Of a stretch of DNA of 64,000 nucleotides, positions 46,947 through 57,503 are shown one piece after another; position 1 is the first letter of the stretch; every line of letters starts with the position of its first letter. The position numbers were made by a program, and so were the translations under genes. Source of the stretch: Telopea speciosissima (lineage: Eukaryota; Streptophyta; Magnoliopsida; Proteales; Proteaceae). The DNA lies in contig NC_057917.1 of NCBI RefSeq assembly GCF_018873765.1, positions 52,135,464 through 52,199,463 of the forward strand, given 5' to 3'. Below the pieces are notes generated by a model. The model was given only the letters and a program-made list of their open reading frames with translations. It ran no database searches and was not told the DNA's origin.

Positions 46947-48450
46947 GGTTGTCACCTGATTGAGGACGGTGGAGCTCAGGATGTGGATCCAAAGAGGACT
47001 CTTGGCAGGTCTTCTTCCTCCAGCGGCCTCTTTTGTACACATTTAACTCCTTCGTATTGTCAAAACCAACACCTAATTGACCATCAATATCAAACCACAT
47101 CCACTTCTCTGTGTTTCCCAATGTCAAGCATAAAGGAGAAATAGGTAGGGTAGAAAGAAAGGGAATATCATCAGCAACCTTTTTACTCCCAAAATTCTCC
47201 CCCTGAAGAGGATGCTGATGAGGAGCAAAGAAGGATACAGATTCAAGGAAGGTGAAATCTTTGGAGAGGACGCCGATGGGAGGAAGAATAATAGCACTTG
47301 TAGCCTTTGGTATTAGAAGAATAGCCAAGAAAGAGGCAATTAAGAGCCTTGGGGTTAAGTTTAGTCCGAGAGGATTTGTTAACATGAACATAAATCCTAA
47401 GACCTTGGGAGGAAGAGAGAAAGCAGAAACCTCAGGAGATAAGGTTTCCAAAGGAGATTTGGAACCAAGAAGTTTTGTAGGCATGCAGTTGATGAGAAAG
47501 GAAGCAGTAAGATGGGCTCAGACCAAAAGGTCTTAGGAACATGCATGCCAAATAAAAGACTCCAACTAACCTCCAATAAATGGCGATTTTTCCTCTCATC
47601 TGCCCCATTTTGTTGGGGGTGTGTCAACACACGCTAGCTGATGGATAATGCCATTATCAGTAAAGAAGTTTTGGAGGCTATCAAACATGTACTCCCCCTC
47701 TTTATCGGAACGAACAATTTTGATTTTAGTTACAAACTAAGTAAGAATCATCTGATAAAAATTTTTAAATGCAGCACAGACATCACTCTTATGTTTCATC
47801 AGAACAGTCCAAGTAGTGCAGGACTAGTCATCAACAAATGAAACAAAGTAGCGATAGCCAAATAAAGAGGTCGTAAGAGATGGTCCCTAAACATCAGTAT
47901 GCACAATGGGAAAAGGAACAATAAATCTATTACCCTAATGAGGTAATTGTTTGCTCATTACAATAAAAGATGTATGACCAAGATGCCGATGCCATAACAT
48001 TACAGAATCCACATAACTAATATCACTACGTCCACACACATAGGACTGAGTTGTCGGCAAAAAGATGGTCAAGGTTCAAGAAGATAGAGCCCTTTCTCCT
48101 CACGTCCACTGACAATAATCCTCTTCGTCACCAAATCCTGAAAAAGATAGTGGGAAGGAAAAAAAGTGATACAATAATTCAAGGATTTAGTTAGGTGACT
48201 CACAGATAACAGATTAATGGCAAAGTTAGGGACATGAAGAATGGAATCAAGAGAAATGAAAGATGTAACAGGAATACTGCCCTTACCAGAAATGGAGGAA
48301 AGAGAGCCATCAGCCACCTTGATCTTATCCCTACCATAAAAAATGGAGTAGGAACCATAATATTGGGACGTACTAGTCATGTGGTCAGTGGCACTAGAGT
48401 CAATGAGCTAAGATGGGGCCATGGTAGGGGCGGATGTGGAGGCTTGCAAA
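46947..48450 (-). pseudogene. Element Z: protease end, GAG-pre-integrase, integrase, spacer
   Basis: High to low: the protease active-site region near 48390-48405, where the usual D-S-G reads D-S-S after a stop (LIDSSATDHMTS); GAG-pre-integrase (KIKVADGSLSSISGKGSIPV, SILHVPNFAINLLSVSHLTK, GREEKGLYLLE); a decayed integrase core (47640-48060); the integrase end (PQQNGADERKNRHLLEVSWS, MHVPKTFW), and the spacer (46947-47480) that continues beyond element Y at 43858. Many stops. Confidence 0.88.
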
Positions 48451-48704
48451 GATGAGGATGATGAGGAATTTGGCATTGTCAGTGGAGAAGATGAGCTGCC
48501 CAATTGTGACATGATCCTGCGAAATGTTGCAATTTCCTCCCTGGTGAGTTAGCTGGAATCGTATGCTAGGTGGGTACTCCAGAGGATCAGTCTCAGTCAT
48601 CACAGAATGTGCTCTAGCTCCCCCTCTACGGCCACCATGTGCACCAGTAGATCCACCACGTGTACCAGGAGGACGGCCATGAAGAGCCCAACACCTCTCT
48701 CTAG

Positions 48705-49799
48705 CATAGTTGTTAAGGCGTCACCTTGGCGTCTAGGCGGATTTGTAGGAGTTTAGGTGACTGTCGCCTTATTACAAGGTGCCTTACACTAGTTGTATTG
48801 GTATCGAACCCAGTTCTGGCACTTATTTATGCCAAATATCATTTAAGTAAATGTTTCATTTGTGTAAGATATTATTCATAAATAAGCAAATACCCTCTAT
48901 TTGAATCCAATAAAAATAGTTAAAAAATTAAATTCCAGAAGGATAAAAAGCCAACCCCCCCAGTTTAAGAAGAAAAACTGGATTTTCGACGGTAGGTGAA
49001 ATTTTAAACTTTCTCATGCTAGGGTTTTTCTCAAATCTAAAAATTCTATAAATCTTAATATGGTAAAACATTGCTAAACCAAAAGTGCTGTAAAATATTC
49101 ATTTGTTTTGATATCTAAAAAATATTTTTATTCAGAGCGATTTTCACTGCATTCGTGCATGCTAAATAAGGTTTGACCGGAACATAACTTCTACGATATA
49201 AATCAGATTTAAGCAATTTTGGATTTGTTGGAATGCTGGTTTTGTGCTCTAACTAATGCTAAAAGTCTCATGTAAAAATAAAAAAATTACTCATAGATAA
49301 GATCATATTTTCTAACAATAGTATAAACCAAATGTGAGACTAGTATAAACCAAATGTATGTTTGATTGTTTCAAACTTCCAATAGCTTGGTTCTTTAGTT
49401 CTGTTGTCTTCTAGTTCTATGTTGATTTTTGATGATTTGATGTGGCTTAATATTGATTTCTGATGACTTGATGTGACTTAATGTTGATTTTTGATGACTT
49501 GATGTGGCTTTATGTTGATTTTTGATTCCTTGAGGTGGCTAATGTTGATTTTTGATTCCTTGAGGTGGCTTAATGTTCATTTTTGATGACTTGAGGAGGA
49601 TTAATGTTGATTTTTTATGATATAAGGTATATATATGTATATTGTAGCATACTAAATAATGTTAGAAAAGGGGGAAAATAAAAAATAACACTTCGGGGCG
49701 CCTTGGTCGCTTAGGTGACGCCTAGGCGGGCGCCTTGTCGCCTAAGCGCTTAGACACCCATCCACTGCCTTGGGTTGCCTTGCCGCCTTGACAACTATG
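48705..49799. mobile_element. hAT-type element in the gag of Z (CATAGTTGT ends)
   Basis: A 1095-bp element with ends CATAGTTGTTAAGGCG and CGCCTTGACAACTATG and a perfect 8-bp target duplication CTCTCTAG (48697-48704 and 49800-49807). Near both ends are GCGCCTTGGTCGCC/GGCGACTAGGCG-type words. No transposase. Confidence 0.92.
49430..49620. repeat. Tandem repeat, ~31-35 bp unit, inside the hAT element
   Basis: About six copies of a unit like TGATGTGGCTTAATGTTGAT followed by TTTTGATGACT. Copies vary by substitutions and one or two-base indels (GATTCCTTGAGG variants in the later ones). Confidence 0.75.
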
Positions 49800-50982
49800 C
49801 TCTCTAGTTTGCCCAAGTCTCCCACAATGGTTGCATTTGGGCCTATCTCTGTCATCTCCACGGGGTGGCCCTTGGCCTCTGCCACCACCATGCCATTCTC
49901 TCTAGAAGCTAGAAGAAAGTGCAAATGGCTCAAGGGAGGATGCAGGTTCTATGGCTACCCTCCGAGTCTCCTCACTCTGCAAATAACTGCACACCTCATC
50001 TAGGGATGGAAGAGGAGATCTGCCCAAGAATTGTATATGGATGGGCTCATACTTCGGGTTCAAGCCACCAAGAAGAATAAAAACACGCTCCTTCTCAAGG
50101 GTGCGATAAACCTTTGCTTCATCTTCTGAGCTGGATAGCTGAAAATCCCTATAATGATCATACTCTTCCCAGGGACCAATGATAGTAATATAAAATTCAG
50201 AAATAGACTTATCCCCTTGCTTCATTCTAATGATCTTCTGGAGAAGTTGATACACCTTAGCTGAGTCACCAACGCGGTCAAAGGTTTTGGAAACACTATC
50301 CTAGATGTCCTTGGCAGTTTACTTTCTCATAAATCTTCTCCCAATCTCAGGCTTCATAGAGAAGATAAGCCAAGTTATAACCGTGGAGTTCTCTGTCTCC
50401 CATTTTGGATATGCTGGGTCATCAGGAGTAGGGGCTTTGATGGTGCCTGTAACATACCCTATTTTCCCCCTACTCCGGAGGGAAAGCTTCACCGAATGTG
50501 CCTAGTCTAAGTAGTTGGTATTGTCGAACTTCATAAGGGAAATTTGAGTATTGGGGTTGTTGAAAATCACCTGAGTAGGAGGAGCGCTACTCGAAACCAC
50601 CGCTGTCAAACCACTGATCCCAGACATGATGAAGAAACAAGCTCACAAAGGGAGGTGAACACCCAAATTCAAATGGTGAGTATAGTCTCAACTCTCAACC
50701 CAAATAGACTCAAAAGATCCTTTCAAACACTGGTAATCATAGTCCAGCAATCAAACTGCAAACATCTGAAAGAAAAGCAACTCCACCAAATCCTTCAAAG
50801 CATAGCTTAATTATACAACCACTAGGAAGCTCAAACAATCATAAGGTACCAACTTCAAGCAAACCAAAGTATCATAGAACCATTTCTCAGGCAAAACAGA
50901 GAAAAAAAACAGAAGCTGGCGGTAACTTGAAAACAAGGGAAAAACTGAGTTGTGGAGCACCAACTCGTAGAAGTATGAAGCA

Positions 50983-51163
50983 AGACCATGAGAAGGTTAA
51001 AGAACACCCTAGGGCGATCCAAAGGAGCCTAACTTCAGCTGCAACACTGGCCGAATGAAAAGGAGAGAGAGAGAGAGAGAAGACCATGAGAGGGTTAAAG
51101 AACACTCTAGGGCGATCCAAAGGAGCCTAACTTCAGCTGCAACACTGGCCGAATGAAAAGGAG
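50983..51163. repeat. Tandem duplication in the leader of Z
   Basis: About 80 bp repeated with ~99-bp spacing: both copies contain GACCATGAGA, GGTTAAAGAACAC, CTAGGGCGATCCAAAGGAGC and CTGCAACACTGGCCGAATGA. A (GA)n tract at 51062-51080 lies between them. Confidence 0.85.
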
Positions 51164-52189
51164 AAATAGGCTGGAGGTAACATGGCCATGGCTGGATTTG
51201 CTTGAGATGAGCTTCAAATGCCTGTTCCTTCAAAAGAGATGCTCTTTTGGTGTCTCCATGGTCTTCATTCATGCTCCTCGCAAGATTTCTTCAAACACTT
51301 CACATAAGAATCCCTTCCTTGGAACCCCTTTGTAACCTAGACCTAGGTTTCCAAACAGAGAGGGATGAAGGAACAAGAAGGTAATTCGACTCTCAAATCA
51401 ACAAAGTGCACTCTGATACCTAGTTGGAAGTTAAAGAATGTAAAGAACAAGGAGAAAGATGGAGGAAGAAGGATGATGAAGATGGAGGAGAAGAAGAGAT
51501 GAGAAGAGAAGAGAAGAGAAGATGGTGAATGTTGTGTTGGAGTATTGTCTCCACCCCACCGATATTACTTCACTAATAATAAGAAAAAAATTACATACAC
51601 CTCCCTAAGGAAGTAAATGGTAAAAAAGGGAAATTACAATATAAGGTAACTAGACAACAAAGTAGTTCCTAAGGTACCCTTATTACATAATCTCTAACAA
51701 CCTACTCCCCCTTTGCAAGTCACTGTTGTCAAGCTCCCTAGCATGAAGAGGGTAGTATCGAGATCTAATTTGAATTGGGCATGAATTTGAAACATGTGTA
51801 CCCCCCTTTTCCGGTCAATGAACTTGGCCAGTAAATTCTGGGCCCAAAAGACAACTGGACTATAAAAGAACTAGTCTAAGAAATGACCGGACTAGAATGA
51901 TCGCCAACAAAACCATTCATTTTAATGCATAATATTTGTTGAGGATCCAAATCAGCAAAAAATGAAGGGTCATATCTGGAACTACTCCTGGAAGGCATTC
52001 CGTAAATCTATGGAGTGTTAGATTTTCAAAACGAACCACAAAGGTGGGGGTTTCCACCAAATTTGTGGTTTTCACTGAAGTATCTTAACATGCCATAGAG
52101 ATTCATGGTAAGGTTGGCACTCAAAGGACAGACAAAAAGTTAGCCATTTGTTTTTCTATCATCCTTTTTCTGCTTTCTAGTGAATAGAA

Positions 52190-52338
52190 GAGAACCGTCT
52201 GTGGGTAACAATCTTAAAACTTCTGTCCACATTTCGGTCTTCAGAGAGCTAAAGAAGTATCAGAAAGATTTCTCTGGCTGGTGTGGAGAGTGCCATCGTG
52301 AGAAGAAAGAGGCAATGTCAATCTATTGCTGCCTCTAA
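52190..52338 (+). pseudogene. 2-oxoglutarate/Fe(II) oxygenase, last exon remnant
   Basis: The frame from 52237 reads VFRELKKYQKDFSGWCGECH then REKKEAMSIYCCL and TAA at 52336-52338. VFRE-KKYQKDFS-WCGEC is, from memory, the C-terminus of the same At1g22950/At3g18210 oxygenase family whose first exon lies at 28840-29088, same strand. A two-base loss near 52311 explains the odd end: restoring the frame would give QCQSIAAS-type text as in relatives. Upstream, an acceptor-like TTTCTAG is seen near 52180 and the start of the exon is decayed. Sequence to about 52730 may be its 3' UTR. Confidence 0.6.
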
Positions 52339-53356
52339 ACTGGTATAAATCCATCTGTCACTTCCTAAACAGTGATGAAAACCTGTGAAATATGTTTTAG
52401 TGCTTATAGTTCAAGTCAAAGTTTTCTGCCACTGGCCTTATGCAGGAATTGTTTAGGATGGAAGGAGAATCTAGGGTGTAAGTTTTTCTCGCTGTAACAA
52501 TGCTGGGTGATTGTAAAATAGCACAACTCTCATTCCTTTACCATGACACCATGGCACCACTCTTTGTATTGTATGGAGGGAATTTTTTGTTTTCTTTGTT
52601 GTATCCATTGAGGAGATGGCTCTGTAAAGTGGAAATTCTTATTGAAGTTCCTGTAATAAGTCCTATCTGTTTGCTGGCCTGAAATTTGTGTGAATATTTA
52701 TAGTGCCAAATTTATTATGTTTGTTTATACTGTACTAAAATTACTGAAGATTCCTCAGTTGGGTCCATTTTGGTGTTGAAAGTACATATTTCTGGAAGCC
52801 ACTGTTTCAGAAAAAACGGAATCAGATTGGTCGATTCGACTGGATGGGAACGTTCAGAATCAGGATTGGTAACGGCCAATTCGGATCGGAGGGGCTGATT
52901 GTTGGATTTTTGAGACTCATTACTGGGAGCCTGGAGGGATCGATACATTAGAACTTTGGATATTACCTTGATGTAACTTGAATATTGCTTATTAATTGGA
53001 TTTGTAAAGAATTGACCCTAAATTCATGCGAAGACAATGCTACCTAGCTTTTTCTCTCTGGCCATCAAATCTGGAACACTTAAAACATCTAATGCCTCTG
53101 CAGTGGGTTCTTGCAGATTTTATCGCCATGATGCAGGAAGGAGATAGAACCATCAGTCTGCATGTGTGAGGTTTTCAGGAAGGGAACCTTGGTAAGTCAC
53201 ACTTACACGGTCATGGATTATGCACCTCAACCTGTATCTCCAAATAGAGTGGGTCCTCCATTGTCTAGATAGGGGATTATGAAGATTGGCCATCCATCAA
53301 ATCTGATACCTAAAAATATATGTTTCACTCATTATTGGATATATCCTTTTTGTGAG
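52339..53356. other. Possible oxygenase 3' UTR, otherwise no gene
   Basis: The first ~400 bp are AT-rich and plausible as a 3' UTR. Around 52800-52930, words such as GATTGGTCGATTCGACT and AATTCGGATCGGA resemble MITE interiors seen at 58831-59083, but no ends were found. Confidence 0.35.
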
Positions 53357-53431
53357 AATGTTTTCTGTGCCGGCCCAGAATGGCACAGGTCCATGTGTTT
53401 GGGTAGGCTGCACTGCAGCACAGGGAACATC
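53357..53431. mobile_element. Short foldback sequence (AATGTTTTCTGTGCC)
   Basis: Left AATGTTTTCTGTGCC pairs with GCACAGGGAACATC on the right. Similar ends occur at 63313-63440, so it is probably a repeated family. Confidence 0.45.
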
Positions 53432-53447
53432 ACCCCTATTTTTTTAA

Positions 53448-54592
53448 GGGAAAGTTTTCCTTCATCCACGGGTGAAGGGTTCACCTACGAATTTAAGGTC
53501 TATCATTATTTCTCTCTCTATACGTTAGAGGTCGGAGATGCCCTTCACTATTTTTAGAAAACTGTTCATCATCTTCGTTCAACACCATTTCAACGTTGCC
53601 ATTTCTGCAGGAGCTTCACACCAGTAGATGGTGGTGCTGGATCATTTCACCCTCTCTCAACCTCGCCATTTCTGCAGAAGCTGTCAGAGGTACAGGAGCA
53701 AAGGGGTTTAATTTCTCAACACACAGGTTCTGTGATTCGCAAACTTGGGAGAAAATTGGCTTCACGTTCACCACGGCCTCACTGCTTACCCGCCTTGGAA
53801 GCCTCAGCCTCATTAACATCGCCCCTCTTCGTTCTACTTTCTGTGTTTGGGTTTATTATGATTGGATTTGGACAATTCTTTATTACAGGCACTAATGCTT
53901 CAGACCGATACCTACCCACCACCCGGATCCCAGCAATCTGATAGGATTACCCTTCTCCCAGGTCAGCCCGCAAACCCACCAAAGAAAACGCAGCATAGAG
54001 ATTTAAAGACCCTAATTCCGCCAAAGCTCCATGGAAAAGGAGGAGAACCGCCTCTGAAACCCTAGACTTGAGACGGAAGAAAGAAGAGACTACTGCAACT
54101 CTCCCTGTAATTTAATCCCACCATTTGGTGCGACTTTGTATGGGGGTGAGGTGGGAGAAATCATCAGCCACGTATGCCGACAGTAAAGTTTGACAACCTG
54201 TTGGTTTTCTTACCAAATTTCCACCCCACAAACCAAAAACCAAAAATGCCAGTCTGATCCTCTCCAGCACGCCAGTGAGAGCATCATGCATCACATGCAT
54301 CCGATGGCTGGAGCTGTTTGGCATGCACCCAAAGGACAGTTCCAGCCATTTGATGCACACTGTACTCACTGGCGTGTTGGAGAGGACTTTTTCGCATACC
54401 TTTCCCACCCGAACAATACCATTCCATCAAAACCTCACTAAACAAACAGGCCTAAAGAATTCCTCCGTAACCGATGGCCATCATTACATTTGGATGGGTG
54501 CTAGAGATATGGCAGATCTCCAACATATAGACCAGGAATATTTATGATCTTAGATTCTTGGATGAATACTGTGGGTGAAGGAAAACTTTCCC
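53448..54592. mobile_element. Inverted-repeat element with gene-like interior
   Basis: Ends GGGAAAGTTTTCCTTCATCCAC and its inverse GTGGGTGAAGGAAAACTTTCCC lie 1.1 kb apart. The interior (about 53580-54110) is less AT-rich and looks like host sequence: on the minus strand it resembles a 5' UTR with TCTAGGGTTTCAGAGGCGG and several intron-like borders (TTTATTACAG, CTTCTCCCAG on the plus strand). No protein family recognised. A foldback MITE sits inside at 54256-54387. No target duplication established. Confidence 0.45.
54256..54387. mobile_element. Foldback MITE
   Basis: GATCCTCTCCAGCACGCCAG on the left pairs with CTGGCGTGTTGGAGAGGAC on the right; inner words GATGGCTGGAGCTGT and ACAGTTCCAGCCATTTG also pair. 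About 130 bp, no open frame. Confidence 0.75.
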
Positions 54593-55539
54593 GTTGGCAT
54601 TAGGAGTCACTTAGAAGACTTGTATTAGTGTAAGCCTTGGGGTGGATAGCTTTTGGCTTGTGGGCTTGGTGACAGTGCGCCACTTTTTGGTGGGCTCCCC
54701 ATAAGACCAAGTTTAGTAGTTGGGTAGGCAATTTCCGTCCAGTGAGCAGTAGTGTTTCTCAGAAATTGTTTAAAATGGTGGACGGTTCCACAGTAGGATT
54801 AAGATGAACCACCAATTTAGCATCTAGACCATGTTACTGTTAGTTTATCCCATGGTACCATGTGAGAGTGACCAAGTCAGCCTTTTAAGTGGGCTTAAAT
54901 GAGAGGATCACCCACCAAACTTGGCTGCACCTTAATTAAATGGAAAAAAGATTTCAAGACACCCTTACTAGAGAATAAACCAATATGTTGTGTGTTTTTT
55001 GCCACTTGTTTTGCCACTTGGTAATCGCATATTGGACTGAATTTGACAGGTGAACAAAAGACTATGGGATCCACTTATGCACAAATTTTCAGCTTCACCT
55101 GCACTACCTACCATATGAAACTATTGAAGGGCATTGCTATTTTACTTCCAAGTGAGGGCGCATGATGTGAGACCCCACTCCCATCATGTCCTCCAAGGTC
55201 CAGATCTTTTCTTGTACACAATTTAATGCAAAGAGAGCCTATTGCCTACACACCCATTGACAATTGTAGGAATCTTTTACTCACTTTAAATGTCGCCAAG
55301 TATTGTCTGGTAGATAGATCAAGCAAGGATTAGTTTTCCATTCTCCATTAATAAATATGATTAGAATCTAAATTCATTTTTTGAATTCTCACACTATAGT
55401 ATGAGATAAAAAAATACCTTTTTTTTTTTTTTTTATGAAAAAAAATTGTACCTTTTTTCAATCCAATCAGAAAGTTAGATCTCATGGTTGAAAAGATCTT
55501 GGATCCGGCTCCGGCTCATCTCTAATGAGCCTACCTTCC

Positions 55540-55735
55540 AGGGAGTGCCTAGTAAGGTATCTGACGGCTAGACTGATTGGCACACATACCCGAATGCATA
55601 CTCATTGGGCAGATTCTTCATTAGAGAGGAACCCCAACACAAAGATCTTTATTCACCATTCAAACAGTAGGTCCAAAAAATGGCTGAGATGTGTGCCAGC
55701 CAGCCTATCTGTCGAATGCCTTACTGGACATTCAA
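55540..55735. mobile_element. Foldback MITE
   Basis: GTAAGGTATCTGACGGCTAG then GATTGGCACACAT on the left pairs imperfectly with ATGTGTGCCAGCCAGCC then TGTCGAATGCCTTAC on the right. The inner CATTGGGCAGATTCTTCATT recurs beyond the right arm as GCGCAGATTCCTCATTGG. Length about 190 bp; exact ends uncertain. Confidence 0.6.
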
Positions 55736-56959
55736 TGCGCAGATTCCTCATTGGATAGGTACCCAACACTAAGATCTCACTATTCAGACAATGGGTCCAA
55801 AAACAAATTTGGAAATTAGAACTATGAGCATCATGGGACCCATACACTCACATTTGGATGAAAGAAAGCTCCAAGTCTTTTAAGCTCCAGAGTTTCTTTA
55901 TAGATCGAGATTTCTTTCCATGCCTTTTATGCTCCTGAGTTTCCTTATGGGCTACGATTTCTTTTACTTGTAGTGAAGGAAGAATCCTTTACCCATGAGC
56001 ATCAAGATCATCAGATGATAAGGGGAAGATATTTTCGAATTCCTCAATAAATTATGAGAGTTTATTGCCAGGACAAGAGAGTGAGGATTTTTTCTCCTCA
56101 ATGGTGGAGGAAAACTTTCAATTTTACATAAAGCCCCTCCACAGTATCATCCTTGGCTTGCCAACGTTTTGGTATTCAATATTAGTGGGCATATCGGTCT
56201 CAGTTGACATTGATACTGAAACCAATATAGATCGGTTGTACCAGAAAGATCGTACCATTTTACTTTCTGCAATATTCGTTATCACTGATTCGTATCGATA
56301 TCGTATCAATCTGATATCCATCGATATCGATATATACCCATACCTAAATCCATGATTGGAGGATCTCTCTCTCTCTCTCTCTTCCCTGAGAAGAAGAAAG
56401 AAAGCCCAAGAATCAGTAGTGATAACAGGGTGTCATTCATTTTTCACCAAAAAACCACAGGGTCTCATTCAGAATTTATGATACATCATATTCACATTAT
56501 CTCACATATACACATACGCACACAAAAGTGTGACCCGGTATTGTCCCCTTCTCCCTCTCCCCCACGTCACGTAATAAAGTTGTGATAGCGATGCATCAGT
56601 GACTGTAAGTCTGTAACCCCCTCTTCTTTCCTCACCGCCCTTTCTCCTTTTCCTTCTTCACCGCCTTTTCCTTTTCAGTTTTTGGGCCCCAATCATGGCT
56701 GATGCCTGATGGTCCCACCCCACCCTACCTTCCTCTACCTCTTTCAATTTTATTATTTATAATAGTATAACGTCACTCCCCTCTTTCTAGTTTCTTCTAT
56801 CTATCAATCCCATCTCAAATTTTACCAAAAAATAAATCCCATCTCAAATTCCTTAACAGCGAATCCAATTTCTTCTTCCTCTTTTCCTTCAATCCTTTTT
56901 CTTTCAATAGAATTTAAAAGTTAAAAAAAAAAAAGAAAAGGAAAAAGGGTGGAGAGGAA
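55736..56959. other. No gene; RHA2-like 5' flank
   Basis: (CT)n near 56363-56382 and ATCGATATCG words near 56296-56335. From about 56580 the sequence is pyrimidine-rich, as plant 5' flanks often are. A TATTTATAA word near 56752-56760 lies ~200 bp upstream of the RHA2-like ATG and could be its TATA box. Confidence 0.4.
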
Positions 56960-57503
56960 ATGGGATTATGTAGCCATTTGAACGATGTCTCCACGGATTC
57001 GATTCCGATACTTGTGTTGGTACTCGTTGCAAACTTCTTATCCTATCTGCGATCCTTGGTTATTGGGTTTCTCCAATCGATGGGTTTCTCGAGATTAAAC
57101 ATGGTGGATGAGGTCGTCGACGATGGCCTTTTCGCTCCTGTGGGCTCCGGTTTGGCTGGTCTAATCGTATTGGCCGAGCAGCTTAATGTAAATCGGGTCT
57201 TCTCTTACTCTGGAGAGCAAGAAGCCGCCACTGCCGCCTTCCCAGCCGCCGGCCGGCGGCGGCGGCGGCGGATTTGATTTTGTGGATTGCGTGGTGTGCT
57301 TATGTAGGTTCACGAATGGGGAGCAGGTGAGGAGGTTGGGTTGCTGTCATCTGTTCCATAAGGAGTGTTTGGATGGTTGGTTCGATCAATTCAACTGGAA
57401 CTGCCCTCTCTGTCGTTTACCCTTTGTCTCCGAAGACCATGTCGCCGCCACCGAGAGGCGTGTCGCCGGTGACATCGTTAACTGGTTTTCCATGCAACGA
57501 TGA
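56960..57503 (+). CDS. RHA2: RHA2-type RING-H2 E3 ubiquitin ligase, one frameshift
   Basis: Single-exon gene. N-terminus MGLCSHLNDVSTDSIPILVL, a hydrophobic segment (residues ~15-35), then GLAGLIVLAEQLNVNRVFSY, closely resembling RHA2A/RHA2B. RING-H2: CVVC, then C-x-H-x2-H-x2-C (CCHLFHKEC), then CPLC, with the Trp before the last pair (WFDQFNWNCPLC); all eight zinc ligands present. Ends VAGDIVNWFSMQR, TGA-like stop at 57501-57503. RHA2 ligases act in ABA signalling in Arabidopsis. The frame breaks in the GC-rich run 57240-57270: the first part ends in Arg repeats and TGA at 57277, while the RING part continues from Gly repeats. One surplus C near 57254 would explain it: assembly error or a recent inactivating change. 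Confidence 0.85.

Larger units (their letters stand above)
48560..50627 (-). pseudogene. Element Z: gag
   Basis: ATG at 50625-50627 begins MSGISGLTAVVSSSAPPTQV. The gag core is open from about 50255 to 49902: VYQLLQKIIRMKQGDKSISE, EEYDHYRDFQLS, FILLGGLNPKYEPIHIQFLG and EVCSYLQSEETRR. A CCHC knuckle follows in a shifted frame (RPKCNHCGRLGQTREH), broken by the hAT element; the gag tail resumes below 48697. Several stops near the start. Confidence 0.85.
41975..51699 (-). mobile_element. Ty1/copia element Z, full length with two nested insertions
   Basis: LTRs at 41975-42225 (3', 251 bp) and 51422-51699 (5', 278 bp), both containing GGAGTATTGTCTCC, ATTACATACACCTC and repeated GAAGA. ACCTA flanks both outer sides (41970-41974 and 51700-51704), a perfect 5-bp target duplication. 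Beside the 5' LTR, 51411-51421 reads on the minus strand AGGTATCAGAG, a one-mismatch tRNA-Met primer site; beside the 3' LTR is CTCCAGCTTGAGGGGGAG. The coding order gag-protease-integrase-RT-RNase H (about 50627 to 42480) is interrupted by a hAT element (48705-49799) and copia Y (43865-46940). All domains carry stops or shifts. Confidence 0.92.

Noticed and set aside
53596..53941. Plus-strand frames with a hydrophobic end (FVLLSVFGFIMIGFGQFF)
   Set aside because: No family recognised; minus-strand 5' UTR-like reading is equally plausible, so no gene was called.
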